Origin: JBGOUJ01 sp041477005
Lineage (GTDB): Bacteria > Acidobacteriota > Terriglobia > Bryobacterales > JACQDG01
DNA length: 18,722 bases
Reading direction: 5' to 3'
NCBI GenBank assembly: GCA_041477005.1
Contig: JBGOUJ010000080.1
Span: forward strand, 1 to 18,722
The notes under the pieces: generated by a model
What the model was told of the DNA's origin: nothing
Database searches by the model: none
The model's input: the letters and a program-made list of their open reading frames with translations, nothing else
Program-made: the position numbers and the translations under genes
Part shown: positions 6,401 through 13,734 of the stretch, piece after piece
Numbering within the stretch: position 1 is the first letter of the stretch
Layout: each line of letters starts with the position of its first letter

Positions 6401-9400
6401 GAGTTGCCTAAGGACCACCCGGCTATGGGTCCACGCCAGCTCGAACACGCGATCGGCCAGGCGCCGATCCTGGTATTTGTCGACCAGGCCGAGGCACGCC
6501 TCGCGACTCTCACCCACGCCGGAGACAATGTTGATGGTTGCTGATTCCTCGGGATCGAGCGTGACCTGATACCGGATCGCGACAATCGGATCGAGCACGG
6601 AGCCTTCGCCGCCGGAGAGCGCGGCGCCACTGCGCATGGCGTCCGGATCGGCGACGGTGTTGCCGCGGCCGATGAACCGCGTGCGGTCCGTTTCGTAGGA
6701 GACCTCTCCGATGTCCGCCCCGTGCACGGCCATCAGATGAAACATCCATGGCGCGTGCTCGTCTTGGGAGCGCGGCCGGCGGGTGCAAAGAATCGCCCGC
6801 TGCTGGCGCATGATCTCGGTCTGAACAAACAGGTTGCTGAACGCCGGGTGCAGCGCGTCCGCCGCGGCGGGCGCCAGAGCCACTTCGGCGTAACTGGTGA
6901 CCTCGATCGCTCGGCGCGTTCGCGCGTGGTTGGTGATTCGGACCCGGCGCAGCTCGATGTCATCCTCGGGTGAAACGGCAATCTCAGTACGGGCGTCGAA
7001 TCCGTGATGCCGGCGCCGGAACTCCGCACGCTCCTCCGAGAAAATGGCTTGGTAGGTTTCGGTGCGTTTGAGCGCGGGCTGGTAGGCAGTGGACCAGAAC
7101 TCTCCGCTTGTCGCCTCGCGCAGATAACAGAACGTGCCCCAGTTGTCGCAGGTGGCGTCTTCGCGCCAGCGCGTCACGGCCATATCTTTCCAACGACTGT
7201 AACCGCCTCCGGTGTTCGTAATCATCACATGGTATCTGCCGTTCGAAAGTAACTGCACTTCCGGTGCGGCTGAGTCCGGGCTGCTGAAAATCCGGACCGG
7301 CGCCTCGGGGACACTGGAGGCCGGGCGTAAGCCTGAGATCTCGGAGGTGTGCGAATAGGACACCGTGACCTTGGGAAGTCTCTCCTGGAGCAATAGCGTG
7401 GTCGTCTGGAACAACGGATCCGACTCGAATCGCTTCTGCATCGGCCGGTCCAGAAGCAGATAAGCGAGAGAGAGAAGACTCATCCCCTGGTGATGCGCCA
7501 TGAACGAGCGCACCACGGCGCTCGCTTGCCCGCGGGGCAGACGCGACGAGGTATAGTCAACCGCCTCATAGAGGCCGAATTTGCCTTCCAGTCCCTCGGC
7601 CGCGAGCCGCTCGAGGTTCGCGCACGCCTCCTCCGGCGCCACCATCAGGGCCAGCGCCGAGGCATACGGAGCGACCACCAGATCCTCGCCGAGTCCACGT
7701 TTGAGCCCCAGGCCGGGAACGCCGAATGCGCGGTACTGGTAGTTGAGATGAACATCGATGGCGTTGTACCCGGATTCCGAGATTCCCCATGGCACGCCGC
7801 GCCTTCCGCCATACTCGATCTGCGTCTCGACAGCCGCTTTATATGTCTGGTCGAGCAGCGTGTTCCCGTAATTCGGCATGACCAGGAGCGGCATGAGGTA
7901 CTCGAACATCGACCCGCCCCAGGAAAGCAGGATGGGACCTCTACCGGCAGTGGTGAGCAGGCGTCCGAGGGCAAACCAGCTCTCCTGCGGCAGTTCTCCC
8001 TGCGCAATCGCCACGAAAGTGCACAATCTCGCTTCGGAAGCGAGCAAATCGTAGTAACTCGGATCCCGCCGGCGTTCACCCACGTTGTAGCCGATCGCCA
8101 GCAGGTGACGTCCCTTGTCAAACAGGAAGTCGTACTTCATACGGGCGAGGTCACCCGCCCGCTGTGCGAGCCGCTCGATGGCTAGAATGCGCGCCCTGGC
8201 GCGCTGAGACGCCGCGCAGTTCCCTTCGAGGTTGGCCAATTGGCGCAGTGTCGGGATACCGCCGGGCGTATCCGGCGCGGCAGCCCGTGGAGCGAAAAAT
8301 GTCACCTCGTCGAGGGCATCCTGGCATTGCCGGGCGAACGCGCGCGCCCACCATATGGCATCGCTCTTGGGCTTGGCGTCGAGGCCCTTGATCGCATTCG
8401 CGGCGGACATGGCCAGACCTTCCAGGCAGAGCCGCATCGTCGCGAGTGTATCCGGCGGGGAGTCAGAGGCGGACGTCAGCTCGTTTTCCAGTCGAGCGAG
8501 GTCGGCTGGAGCCGCTCCCGCCGATGCCTCCACGAGAATCTTTAGAGTGTCGCTGAGCCCGTCGAACAACCGCGGCCCCAGAATCTTTTGATCGGGAAGC
8601 TCGAGCAGGCCCGGCCGCAGCGTCAGCAGATGGCCCGCGAGGTTCCCGCTGTCTACCGTCGAGATGTAGGCCGGGGGCAGCAGTTTCAGGGATTGCGTGT
8701 CGTACCAGTTGTAGAAATGGCCGTGATGCCGGTCCAGCGCTTCCATGGTGTGGAGTGAATTCGTTGTGCGCTCGATCAGTTGTCCCGCTGAAATGTACCC
8801 GAAGTCGTACGCAGTCAGGTTCGCGAGCAGCGCGAGACCCATATTGGTCGGCGACGTGCGGTGTCCGACTATGGCGGCAGGCTGCTCCTGGTAGTTATCA
8901 GGCGGCAGCCAATGATCTTCCTGGCCGACGAACGTCTCGAAGAACGCCCACGTCCTTCGCGCGAGCTTCCTAAGAAAGATGGTCTGGCCGGCCGAGAGCC
9001 GTGCCGCCCGGCGCGCGAGCGGGCGACTGATCCACCACGCAATAACCGGCGAGGCAAACCAGAGGGCCAGCAGGGGCGCGGCGACCGCGAATGCGGCCGG
9101 TCTTGAAAGGGCAATGCACAGCACGGCGGCAGACGCGATAATCGGCGCAGAGCACATCGAGCGGCAGCCGGCCACGAGGTCCGTTCGGCTCTGACGATGG
9201 GAATCGCCCGAGGGACTCCATTCCAGAAGCCGTTTGTGTGTGAGCAGCATCCGCGCCGCTGTGCGCGCAATCGCATCGACGCTGGACGCTGCCTCGTAGG
9301 GGAGGCACACGACCGTGACTGCAGCCTGCGCGAAGCGCCGTTCCGTGGAGCGCACTGCGGCCGAGAGGTGCTGAGCGAGTAGAACATCGCCTGGCTTGCG

Positions 9401-12031
9401 AACTACATCCAGGATGGAGGCGAGCAAAGCGGGAGCCAGGATGACCCCGAGTACCGACAAGCTCCAAAACCAAGGCGATGGCAACACCGTCCAGCCCAGC
9501 AGTAACAGCAACGTCAACGCCGAGGGCGCGAGACTCCGCCGAAGGTTGTCGAAGAGCTTCCATCGGGACAATCCTGACAGCGGATTCTTCTGAAGGCGGC
9601 CCTCGGGGCCGGGGATGCCGGGCAGCAGCCACCTTAGAAGCTGCCAATCGCCGCGAATCCAACGGTGCCGCCGGCTCACATCCTCGCTGTAGCGAGACGG
9701 GTATTCTTCGTATAACAGCACATCGCTTAGCAGCCCCGCCCGCGCGTAGCACCCTTCCAGAAGGTCGTGGCTGAGGATGCGGTTCTCGGGGAAGCGCCCC
9801 TGGATCGAACGCTCGAGTGCATCCACCTCATAGATTCCCTTGCCAATGAACGAACCCTCGGCGAACAGGTCCTGGTAAACGTCGGAGACGGCGCGTGTAT
9901 ACGGATCAATGCCCGGCTCGCTCCCGCACAAGCGCGCATACCGCGACCGGTTTGTTCCGGGCAGACTCACGGCCACGCGCGGCTGCAGGATGCCGTAACC
10001 CTCCACAATGCGCTGCTTGTAGTCGTCGTACCGTGGGCGGTTCAACGGGTGCGCCATGGCTCCCACAAACTGGCGTGCGGAATCGCGCGGTAACTGCGTA
10101 TCCGTGTCCAGGGTGATGACGTACTTCACGTTGGCCAGGATTGCCATGTCGCCAATGATGACGGAAAAGCGATCCCTTCCGCCGCCACGAAGAAGAGAAT
10201 TCAGATCGGCGAGTTTTCCTCGCTTGCGCTCGTATCCCATCCAGCGCCGCTCCCGGGGATTCCAGCGGCGGGGGCGATGAAACAGGAAGAAGGCGTCGGG
10301 TTTTGCTCCCCCGTACTTTGCATTCAGCTCTTCGATCCTCTGCCGGACCAGACCCAACAGTGCTTCGTCCTCCGGCAGAGTCTCCTCCGGCGCATCACAG
10401 AGGTCGGTCAGCAGACCGAAGTGCAGGTTCTGGTCCTGATTCGCCAGGAAACGGACTTCCAGGGCCTCCACGAGATCTTCAATGCTTCGAATGCCGGTGA
10501 GCATGGTCGGAACCACCACCAGGGTGCGGTTTTCCGGCGGGATTCCTTCGGAGAAGTCCATGCGAGGCAGCAGATGCGGCGTCGCCAGCAACGTCGCCAG
10601 CCAGTTCACGAGCGCTACGGCCAACTGACTTACGCACAGGAGCGAAAGGACGCCAATCGCCGCGAGGGCCCAACCACCGAGCCCTCCGGAGTGAGCCTTG
10701 GCGAGCAAGCCTCCGGCGAGGGCGGCGCTCAGCAGCAGGATTGTGCCCAGGTAGACGGGCAAGAGGAACCGGCGGCCGATCCTCTGTAGGGCCTCGGACG
10801 CGGGCAGGCGCAGTCCCGCAACTTGTTCAAGTAGCGGCAGCCCCTTGTCGATCAGATAGAACCCAACATGCAGCGCGCGATCGTCCGCGCCGTTGCCTCC
10901 CGCGTTCTCGTGCGCCAGTTGGATCGCCGCCCGTGCCACCTCGCTCTCAGACAGGCGGGCGCTCCTGGCTATCTTCTCGACAGCGTGGCGGTAGCGGTCA
11001 CGGGTGGCAAAGTCCATCTTGCCGTAGACCCCGCCGATATCCTGGCGCAGGATCTGCTCGACAACGCTTCTCGTCTCGACGAACTCCTGCCAGTCCATCG
11101 CGCCGAGGAAACGCAGGCTGCCGATGCTGTTGCTCACGGAAACCTGGTCGGCGGCCTGTTGCTGGTTCTCCGATTGCACCAACTGCTGGATCGTCCAGCC
11201 GGATTCGGAAAGCCGCTGCTCAATCCAGGTGAGTGGCAAGGCCAGGGCGGGACCCTGTCCTTGCAGCCGGCGCGCCAGCTCCGCGACAAAGGAACTGACC
11301 ATCGGCGGGTTCGATCGCGCCATGTCGGCGATCGCCAGAATCAGGCTCTTCGGATCCTTCTCGGCGATCTCCGTCATCTGGTCCGCCCAAAAATCGGCCC
11401 GGTTTCGGTCGATCCTGTCGGCGGCGACTCGCGATCCAACGCGCCGGAGATTCTCAATCAGCGCCAGGCGAAGCATGATGGGCAGCGCCCACAATTCGCC
11501 CAGCTTCAGGACCGCTGCCGTCTGGTAGGCTGCGACGAAACTGCCCAGGCTTTCCGGATCCACCCGGCCATCCCCGTGCGCGATCGTTTCGAGGGCCAGG
11601 TCATATACGCGCGGTAGACCCGCGGATGGGCCGTTGGCCAAACGAGGCAATTCCCGGCTATAGCCCTTTGGCAGATGCCTCTTCGCGGTGCGAATCTGTT
11701 CTTCGATGAGATAGAAGTTGTCGAGCAGCCAATCCCCGGCCGGCGTAATCCGGCGGTTTTCTGTAACCGCATCCGCCAGCAGGTTGCGGACCTCCAGCAG
11801 GACACCCTCGTTCTCCGCCAGCCGCGTGAGAAGCTGGTCGGGCGCGCGTTCCACACTGAGTTTGTGCGAGCTCGCCAGGGCCTTGCCGTGCTGCACCATC
11901 TGGTCGGCGCTGAACAGCTCCGATCGCAGCGGCCGCTCGTCACCCGAATACTGCCGCGTCACGCGGCCTTCCCGAAGGCGCGCGCTCAGGCCGACCAAGT
12001 GCTCACGAATCGTCTCGCCGCGCACCTTCAC
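3425..12031 (-). CDS. ndvB: cyclic beta-1,2-glucan synthase (NdvB/Cgs type, GT84-GH94)
   Basis: Giant inner-membrane enzyme (2868 aa; Brucella Cgs has 2867) that builds beta-1,2-glucan from UDP-glucose, cyclises it and trims chain length by phosphorolysis. Order seen: N-terminal helical region (1-420); two membrane segments (about 421-485); GT84 glycosyltransferase with the LDTDTQL motif (D642, D644), SHDLLEG (754-760) and RRHRWIRGDWQ (W791); further membrane segments (about 838-885 and 955-1001); glycoamylase-like cyclisation region with WGGSMFEYLMP (W1371), GISESGYN (E1419) and the AHHQGMS segment (H1513, H1514); two GH94-type sugar-binding modules (marked by N1606 and N2072); and the GH94 phosphorylase core with GSGDWNDGMN (D2547, D2550). 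All key motifs look intact. The start is GTG 12031-12029, with AAGGAAG about ten bases upstream; no in-frame ATG precedes it. No NdvA-type exporter gene is nearby. Confidence 0.95.
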   Translation of the reverse strand: MKVRGETIREHLVGLSARLREGRVTRQYSGDERPLRSELFSADQMVQHGKALASSHKLSVERAPDQLLTRLAENEGVLLEVRNLLADAVTENRRITPAGDWLLDNFYLIEEQIRTAKRHLPKGYSRELPRLANGPSAGLPRVYDLALETIAHGDGRVDPESLGSFVAAYQTAAVLKLGELWALPIMLRLALIENLRRVGSRVAADRIDRNRADFWADQMTEIAEKDPKSLILAIADMARSNPPMVSSFVAELARRLQGQGPALALPLTWIEQRLSESGWTIQQLVQSENQQQAADQVSVSNSIGSLRFLGAMDWQEFVETRSVVEQILRQDIGGVYGKMDFATRDRYRHAVEKIARSARLSESEVARAAIQLAHENAGGNGADDRALHVGFYLIDKGLPLLEQVAGLRLPASEALQRIGRRFLLPVYLGTILLLSAALAGGLLAKAHSGGLGGWALAAIGVLSLLCVSQLAVALVNWLATLLATPHLLPRMDFSEGIPPENRTLVVVPTMLTGIRSIEDLVEALEVRFLANQDQNLHFGLLTDLCDAPEETLPEDEALLGLVRQRIEELNAKYGGAKPDAFFLFHRPRRWNPRERRWMGYERKRGKLADLNSLLRGGGRDRFSVIIGDMAILANVKYVITLDTDTQLPRDSARQFVGAMAHPLNRPRYDDYKQRIVEGYGILQPRVAVSLPGTNRSRYARLCGSEPGIDPYTRAVSDVYQDLFAEGSFIGKGIYEVDALERSIQGRFPENRILSHDLLEGCYARAGLLSDVLLYEEYPSRYSEDVSRRHRWIRGDWQLLRWLLPGIPGPEGRLQKNPLSGLSRWKLFDNLRRSLAPSALTLLLLLGWTVLPSPWFWSLSVLGVILAPALLASILDVVRKPGDVLLAQHLSAAVRSTERRFAQAAVTVVCLPYEAASSVDAIARTAARMLLTHKRLLEWSPSGDSHRQSRTDLVAGCRSMCSAPIIASAAVLCIALSRPAAFAVAAPLLALWFASPVIAWWISRPLARRAARLSAGQTIFLRKLARRTWAFFETFVGQEDHWLPPDNYQEQPAAIVGHRTSPTNMGLALLANLTAYDFGYISAGQLIERTTNSLHTMEALDRHHGHFYNWYDTQSLKLLPPAYISTVDSGNLAGHLLTLRPGLLELPDQKILGPRLFDGLSDTLKILVEASAGAAPADLARLENELTSASDSPPDTLATMRLCLEGLAMSAANAIKGLDAKPKSDAIWWARAFARQCQDALDEVTFFAPRAAAPDTPGGIPTLRQLANLEGNCAASQRARARILAIERLAQRAGDLARMKYDFLFDKGRHLLAIGYNVGERRRDPSYYDLLASEARLCTFVAIAQGELPQESWFALGRLLTTAGRGPILLSWGGSMFEYLMPLLVMPNYGNTLLDQTYKAAVETQIEYGGRRGVPWGISESGYNAIDVHLNYQYRAFGVPGLGLKRGLGEDLVVAPYASALALMVAPEEACANLERLAAEGLEGKFGLYEAVDYTSSRLPRGQASAVVRSFMAHHQGMSLLSLAYLLLDRPMQKRFESDPLFQTTTLLLQERLPKVTVSYSHTSEISGLRPASSVPEAPVRIFSSPDSAAPEVQLLSNGRYHVMITNTGGGYSRWKDMAVTRWREDATCDNWGTFCYLREATSGEFWSTAYQPALKRTETYQAIFSEERAEFRRRHHGFDARTEIAVSPEDDIELRRVRITNHARTRRAIEVTSYAEVALAPAAADALHPAFSNLFVQTEIMRQQRAILCTRRPRSQDEHAPWMFHLMAVHGADIGEVSYETDRTRFIGRGNTVADPDAMRSGAALSGGEGSVLDPIVAIRYQVTLDPEESATINIVSGVGESREACLGLVDKYQDRRLADRVFELAWTHSRVVLRQLNATDADAQLYGRLAGSVIYANASLRADLAVIISNRRGQSGLWGYSISGDLPIVLVQIGDAANMELVRQMVQAHAYWRLKGLVVDLVIWNEDRAGYRQLLQDQIMGLISAGIEADVKGRPGAIFVRPADQISNEDRILLQSVARAILTDSRGTLPEQMNRRGPVEIAVPQFTPSRAHEADPPAPVRAPGRDLLFFNGLGGFTPDGREYIITTTRQQVTPAPWANVLANPHFGTVISESGAACTWGENAHEFRLTPWYNDPVSDLSGEAFYIRDEETGRFWSPMPLPCRGATPYVSRHGFGYSVFEHTESGISTEVWVYVALDAPIKFTVLKVRNESGRFRRLSVTGYAEWVLGDLRPKSAMHVVTEIDPNSGAMFARNSYNVEFADRVGFFNVEDASRTVSGNRTEFLGRNGTLRRPAAMTRSRLSGKVGAALDPCAAIQVPFDLSDGEEREIVFTLGVGQNADDAGNLASRFRGSAAARDALEAVWRYWNHTLGAVNVETPDQSLNVLANGWLMYQTLACRLWARSGYYQPGGAFGFRDQLQDAMALIHSEPHLLREHLLLCAARQFREGDVQHWWHPPLGRGVRTHCSDDFLWLPLAACRYVLSTGDTGVWDESIHFLEGRPVSAEEDSYYDLPSRSVEAASLYDHCVRAILRGLRLGEHGLPLMGSGDWNDGMNMVGEGGKGESVWLGFFLYEVLTLFSEVARAHGDVPFAERCKQEAIQVRRSIEQNGWDGEWYRRAYFDDGSPLGSASNAECQIDSVAQSWSVLSGAGSPERSHRAMEAVDQRLVRRDHGLIQLLDPPFDKSDLNPGYIKGYVPGVRENGGQYTHGAIWAVMAFAALGDSRRAWELFALINPVNHAKSLAATAVYKVEPYVVAADVYAVSPHIGRGGWTWYTGSAGWMHRLIVESLLGLTLERDKLRVRPCFAPDWDTFKVHYRYRETVYHIAVTRTRAANVGTTITVDGIEQDDGDIPLVDDRQEHSVEVRIAEGS

Positions 12032-12032
12032 G

Positions 12033-12101
12033 CTAGAGGCTTCCTTCCTGGACGGCCGTGTCAGCCGGGGTCAACGCGGCGATAGAAACGAATTTCATCA
12101 T
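12033..12101 (-). CDS. possible 22-codon leader ORF ahead of the glucan synthase
   Basis: ATGATGAAATTC begins a short frame at 12101 that ends with TAG at 12035-12033, one base before the GTG start of the glucan synthase (TAG-C-GTG). Such close spacing would allow translational coupling. The only ribosome-site hint is a weak GAAG next to the first ATG, so this may be chance. Confidence 0.2.
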   Translation of the reverse strand: MMKFVSIAALTPADTAVQEGSL

Positions 12102-12128
12102 CTTCGTTAGCACAAGAGTTTCCTCTTT

Positions 12129-12183
12129 CTCTCAACTGCCGCGCACGTGGGAATGGCGGAATCGCCGGTTCCCAGGTTGAGAG
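12129..12183. other. nested inverted repeat in the glucan synthase leader
   Basis: Outer arms CTCTCAAC (12129-12136) and GTTGAGAG (12176-12183) are perfect. Nested inside are GGGAA (12149-12153) with TTCCC (12169-12173) and GGCG (12155-12158) with CGCC (12163-12166) around a 4-nt loop. It lies about 100-150 nt before the glucan synthase start codon, so as RNA it would form a long branched or bulged hairpin in the 5' leader. It may be a regulatory RNA element, a binding site or a small RNA. No T-run follows on either strand. Confidence 0.45.
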
Positions 12184-12353
12184 CGCCGATCTCGGCGGGA
12201 GGAGAGCACCGTCTTGGCGCCTTTTGAAGATACTTCGAGGTTGTGATGCTTCGACTGCTGAGTCAGGCCGCCGCGCTCAGGTAGTCTGAATCGTCGATCG
12301 ATTCATGATGAGAAGCGCGACCAGCTTCAAGACGACGCTCTCGAGCGTGGATC

Positions 12354-12375
12354 GAACCCGCCTCGAAGCGGGTTC
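12354..12375 (-). other. hairpin at the RRM gene stop codon
   Basis: GAACCCGC (12354-12361) and GCGGGTTC (12368-12375) form a perfect 8-bp stem with a 6-nt loop spanning the RRM stop codon. It lacks a T-run leftward, so it is not an intrinsic terminator. It may protect the 3' end or limit read-through into the glucan synthase leader. Confidence 0.4.
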
Positions 12376-12661
12376 ACTGATGCGGGGGATGCTCGTGCGG
12401 TGCGCCGCCCGCCGTCTTCTTCGGGCGTGTCTCACTAACGTTGAGTGCGCGGCCTCCCGAACTAGTGCCATGGAGAGCGGCGATCGCCTGATCGGCCTGG
12501 CCCGAATCCGTCATTTCAACGAATGCAAATCCTCGCGAGCGACCAGTATCGCGGTTCGTGATCAGGCTGACGCGTTCTACGGCGCCATGTCCCTCGAAGA
12601 GGGTACGAATCGATTCCTCCGTGGCCCCGAAATCCAGGTTGCCTATGAAAATGTTCTTCAA
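12374..12661 (-). CDS. RRM-type RNA-binding protein
   Basis: Small bacterial RNA-recognition-motif protein of 95 residues, of the sort resembling plant and cyanobacterial glycine-rich RNPs; it binds single-stranded RNA in the cytosol and likely acts as an RNA chaperone. RNP2 is IFIGNL (residues 4-9) and RNP1 is RGFAFVEM (43-50), with NRDTGRSRG between, so one complete RRM fills residues 2-78. A short basic then histidine/proline tail (ending HEHPPHQ) follows. I chose the TTG at 12661-12659 because AGGGGG lies five bases upstream and it yields the family start MKNIFIGNL. An ATG at 12676 would add five residues but has no ribosome site, and the longer open frame to 12967 lacks homology-like sequence. 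An extended -10 candidate is listed separately. Its neighbours include a cold-shock gene, consistent with stress RNA handling. Confidence 0.9.
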   Translation of the reverse strand: MKNIFIGNLDFGATEESIRTLFEGHGAVERVSLITNRDTGRSRGFAFVEMTDSGQADQAIAALHGTSSGGRALNVSETRPKKTAGGAPHEHPPHQ

Positions 12662-12745
12662 GTGATCCCCCTGCATTTGATGGCGGGCTATTCGAGGCTG
12701 AATGGGAATCTCGGCCAAGCTATGCGGGACGTCAAACGCAACTTG

Positions 12746-12754
12746 AGTATAGCA
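12746..12754 (-). promoter_or_regulatory. candidate extended -10 promoter for the RRM gene
   Basis: Read leftward, TGC-TATACT matches the extended -10 form TGn-TATAAT (five of six in the hexamer). It sits about 85 nt upstream of the RRM start. No good -35 hexamer stands 16-18 bp upstream, which extended -10 promoters can tolerate. Confidence 0.35.
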
Positions 12755-13028
12755 GCTTTCCGCGCGGAGCTTCGGCGCAATCCGCAGATGCTTCGGCACG
12801 CATCGGCAACGGCGGCCCCGAAGCACTGGATAGCGCCCGGAGAGCCCCATCGCCGAGATTCGTCCAATGTTCCAGATTGTCGGAAAGAGATCGTTCCGGA
12901 AGCAGGCAGTCCGGCACCCCGCCGTCGCAGGCCGCCGCGCTCCCGTTGATGCCGGTCTCGTGGCCAATCACAACCACGAAGGTCTGGGCTCGCTCCCTCG
13001 GCAAGCTGTTCCCGGATCGAAACAGTGT

Positions 13029-13057
13029 TGGACAAACGGCTCCGAAAGGGGTATCGT
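13029..13057 (+). promoter_or_regulatory. candidate promoter of the cold-shock gene
   Basis: TGGACA (13029-13034, five of six) and TATCGT (13052-13057, four of six) are spaced by 17 bp. The leader would be about 100 nt long, which resembles the long 5' leaders of cspA-type genes. The -10 element is weak, so this is tentative. Confidence 0.3.
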
Positions 13058-13166
13058 TGTTAGTGCCGACCAAAAGATTAGACTCCTTCCTTCCACTTAG
13101 CGGCCCACCAGGAAGAGCTTTTTCTCTTTTTTCGACGCGACAATCCGAGAAAGCAGGTGTTGCCTT

Positions 13167-13382
13167 ATGACCGGAACGATCAAGAGACTGGTAGCTGAAA
13201 GGCACTTTGGCTTCATCCGCGCCGGGAACGGGCAGGATGTTTTCTTTCACGCCGCTGCGGTCAGCGGAAGCGATTTCAATTCTCTAACGCTCGGGCAGGA
13301 AGTCAATTTTGACCTGGAGCGCGGCGACAAGGGACCCAAGGCCGCCAACGTTCGTGTGAGCCGACAACAGTTGCTTTCCTGA
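13167..13382 (+). CDS. cold-shock domain protein (CspA family)
   Basis: A 71-residue single-domain cold-shock protein that binds single-stranded RNA and DNA, expected to act as a cytosolic RNA chaperone. It starts MTGTIKRLV and carries the RNP1-type segment HFGFIRAG (F14, F16) and the RNP2-type segment VFFH (25-28), close to the family's KGFGFI and VFVH; then LTLGQEVNFDLERGDKGPKAANV, the usual strand 4-5 region. The length is right for CspA. The ATG at 13167 has only a weak ribosome site (GCAGGTG), unlike its neighbours. It is 23 nt upstream of orfB and almost certainly co-transcribed with it. Its C-terminal third is duplicated as the remnant at 2870-2971. Confidence 0.95.
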   Translation: MTGTIKRLVAERHFGFIRAGNGQDVFFHAAAVSGSDFNSLTLGQEVNFDLERGDKGPKAANVRVSRQQLLS

Positions 13383-13734
13383 GCACGCCAAAAAGCGAGG
13401 CAGCCATGCAACTGCAATACATTGGTTTCGAGCAGGTGAAGAACAAGCGGGAATACATCTTTAACGGTACCGCGCACGGAGAACCAACCAAAGCGTTCGT
13501 GGTGAGCACGGACCTTGCCCTGTTTGTCAAACACCATGTGGGGATGCAGGAAGGGCCAGCGTTGTGTTTGCATAAGTTGACGAACGAACTGGGAGCCATC
13601 GATCTGCGGCGGCAACCGTCGTCGCGGTACGCGCTCACCGACGACGATATGCTCGCCTTCCGGCTGGGCGCATTCCTGAGCGGCCAGCACTCTCCGGCGG
13701 CCCGGGGCGTTCCCAAAACCAAAAAGCCCAGACC
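13300..13734 (+). repeat. direct repeat, right copy (csp tail + orfB)
   Basis: Right member of the repeat whose left copy is 2889-3290. This copy keeps the intact cold-shock gene upstream of the repeat boundary and has 39 nt more inside the orf (13 codons). Both copies have the same orientation, so they are direct repeats that could recombine. Confidence 0.9.

Larger units (their letters stand above)
12032..12373. other. intergenic region upstream of the glucan synthase (342 bp)
   Basis: The region lies between two leftward genes, the RRM gene and the glucan synthase, and must serve as the leader of the latter. It contains the possible 22-codon leader ORF, a long nested inverted repeat (12129-12183), a small dyad CGCCGA-TC-TCGGCG at about 12184-12197, and GAACCCGC-N6-GCGGGTTC at 12354-12375 overlapping the RRM stop codon. 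No strong sigma-70 promoter is evident. No protein-like frame covers 12102-12353. Confidence 0.5.
12662..13166. other. divergent intergenic region between RRM and cold-shock genes (505 bp)
   Basis: Open frames exist here on both strands because the DNA is GC-rich, but none shows a recognisable protein, ribosome site or family likeness. I see only candidate promoters for the two flanking genes and, at about 13111-13133, an AT-rich weak hairpin (GGAAGAG, CTTTTT loop, CTCTTTT) in the expected leader of the cold-shock gene. Such a long gap may reflect decayed sequence. Confidence 0.5.

Noticed and set aside
12354..12375. GAACCCGC hairpin as an intrinsic terminator or a tRNA arm
   Set aside because: No T-run follows on either strand, and no acceptor, D or anticodon arm can be built around it.
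12662..12967. N-terminal extension of the RRM protein to an ATG at 12967
   Set aside because: The extra ~100 residues are arginine/cysteine-rich and unlike any RRM protein; the TTG at 12661 has a good ribosome site and gives the family N-terminus.
12732..13250. Minus-strand open frame overlapping the start of the cold-shock gene
   Set aside because: A stretch around 12930-13080 looks mildly protein-like, but there is no ribosome site and no recognisable family, and it runs antisense through the csp start. At best a decayed remnant.
2889..13734. Composite transposon bounded by the direct repeats
   Set aside because: No transposase, terminal inverted repeats or target-site duplication; the repeats are coding DNA of a chromosomal cassette.
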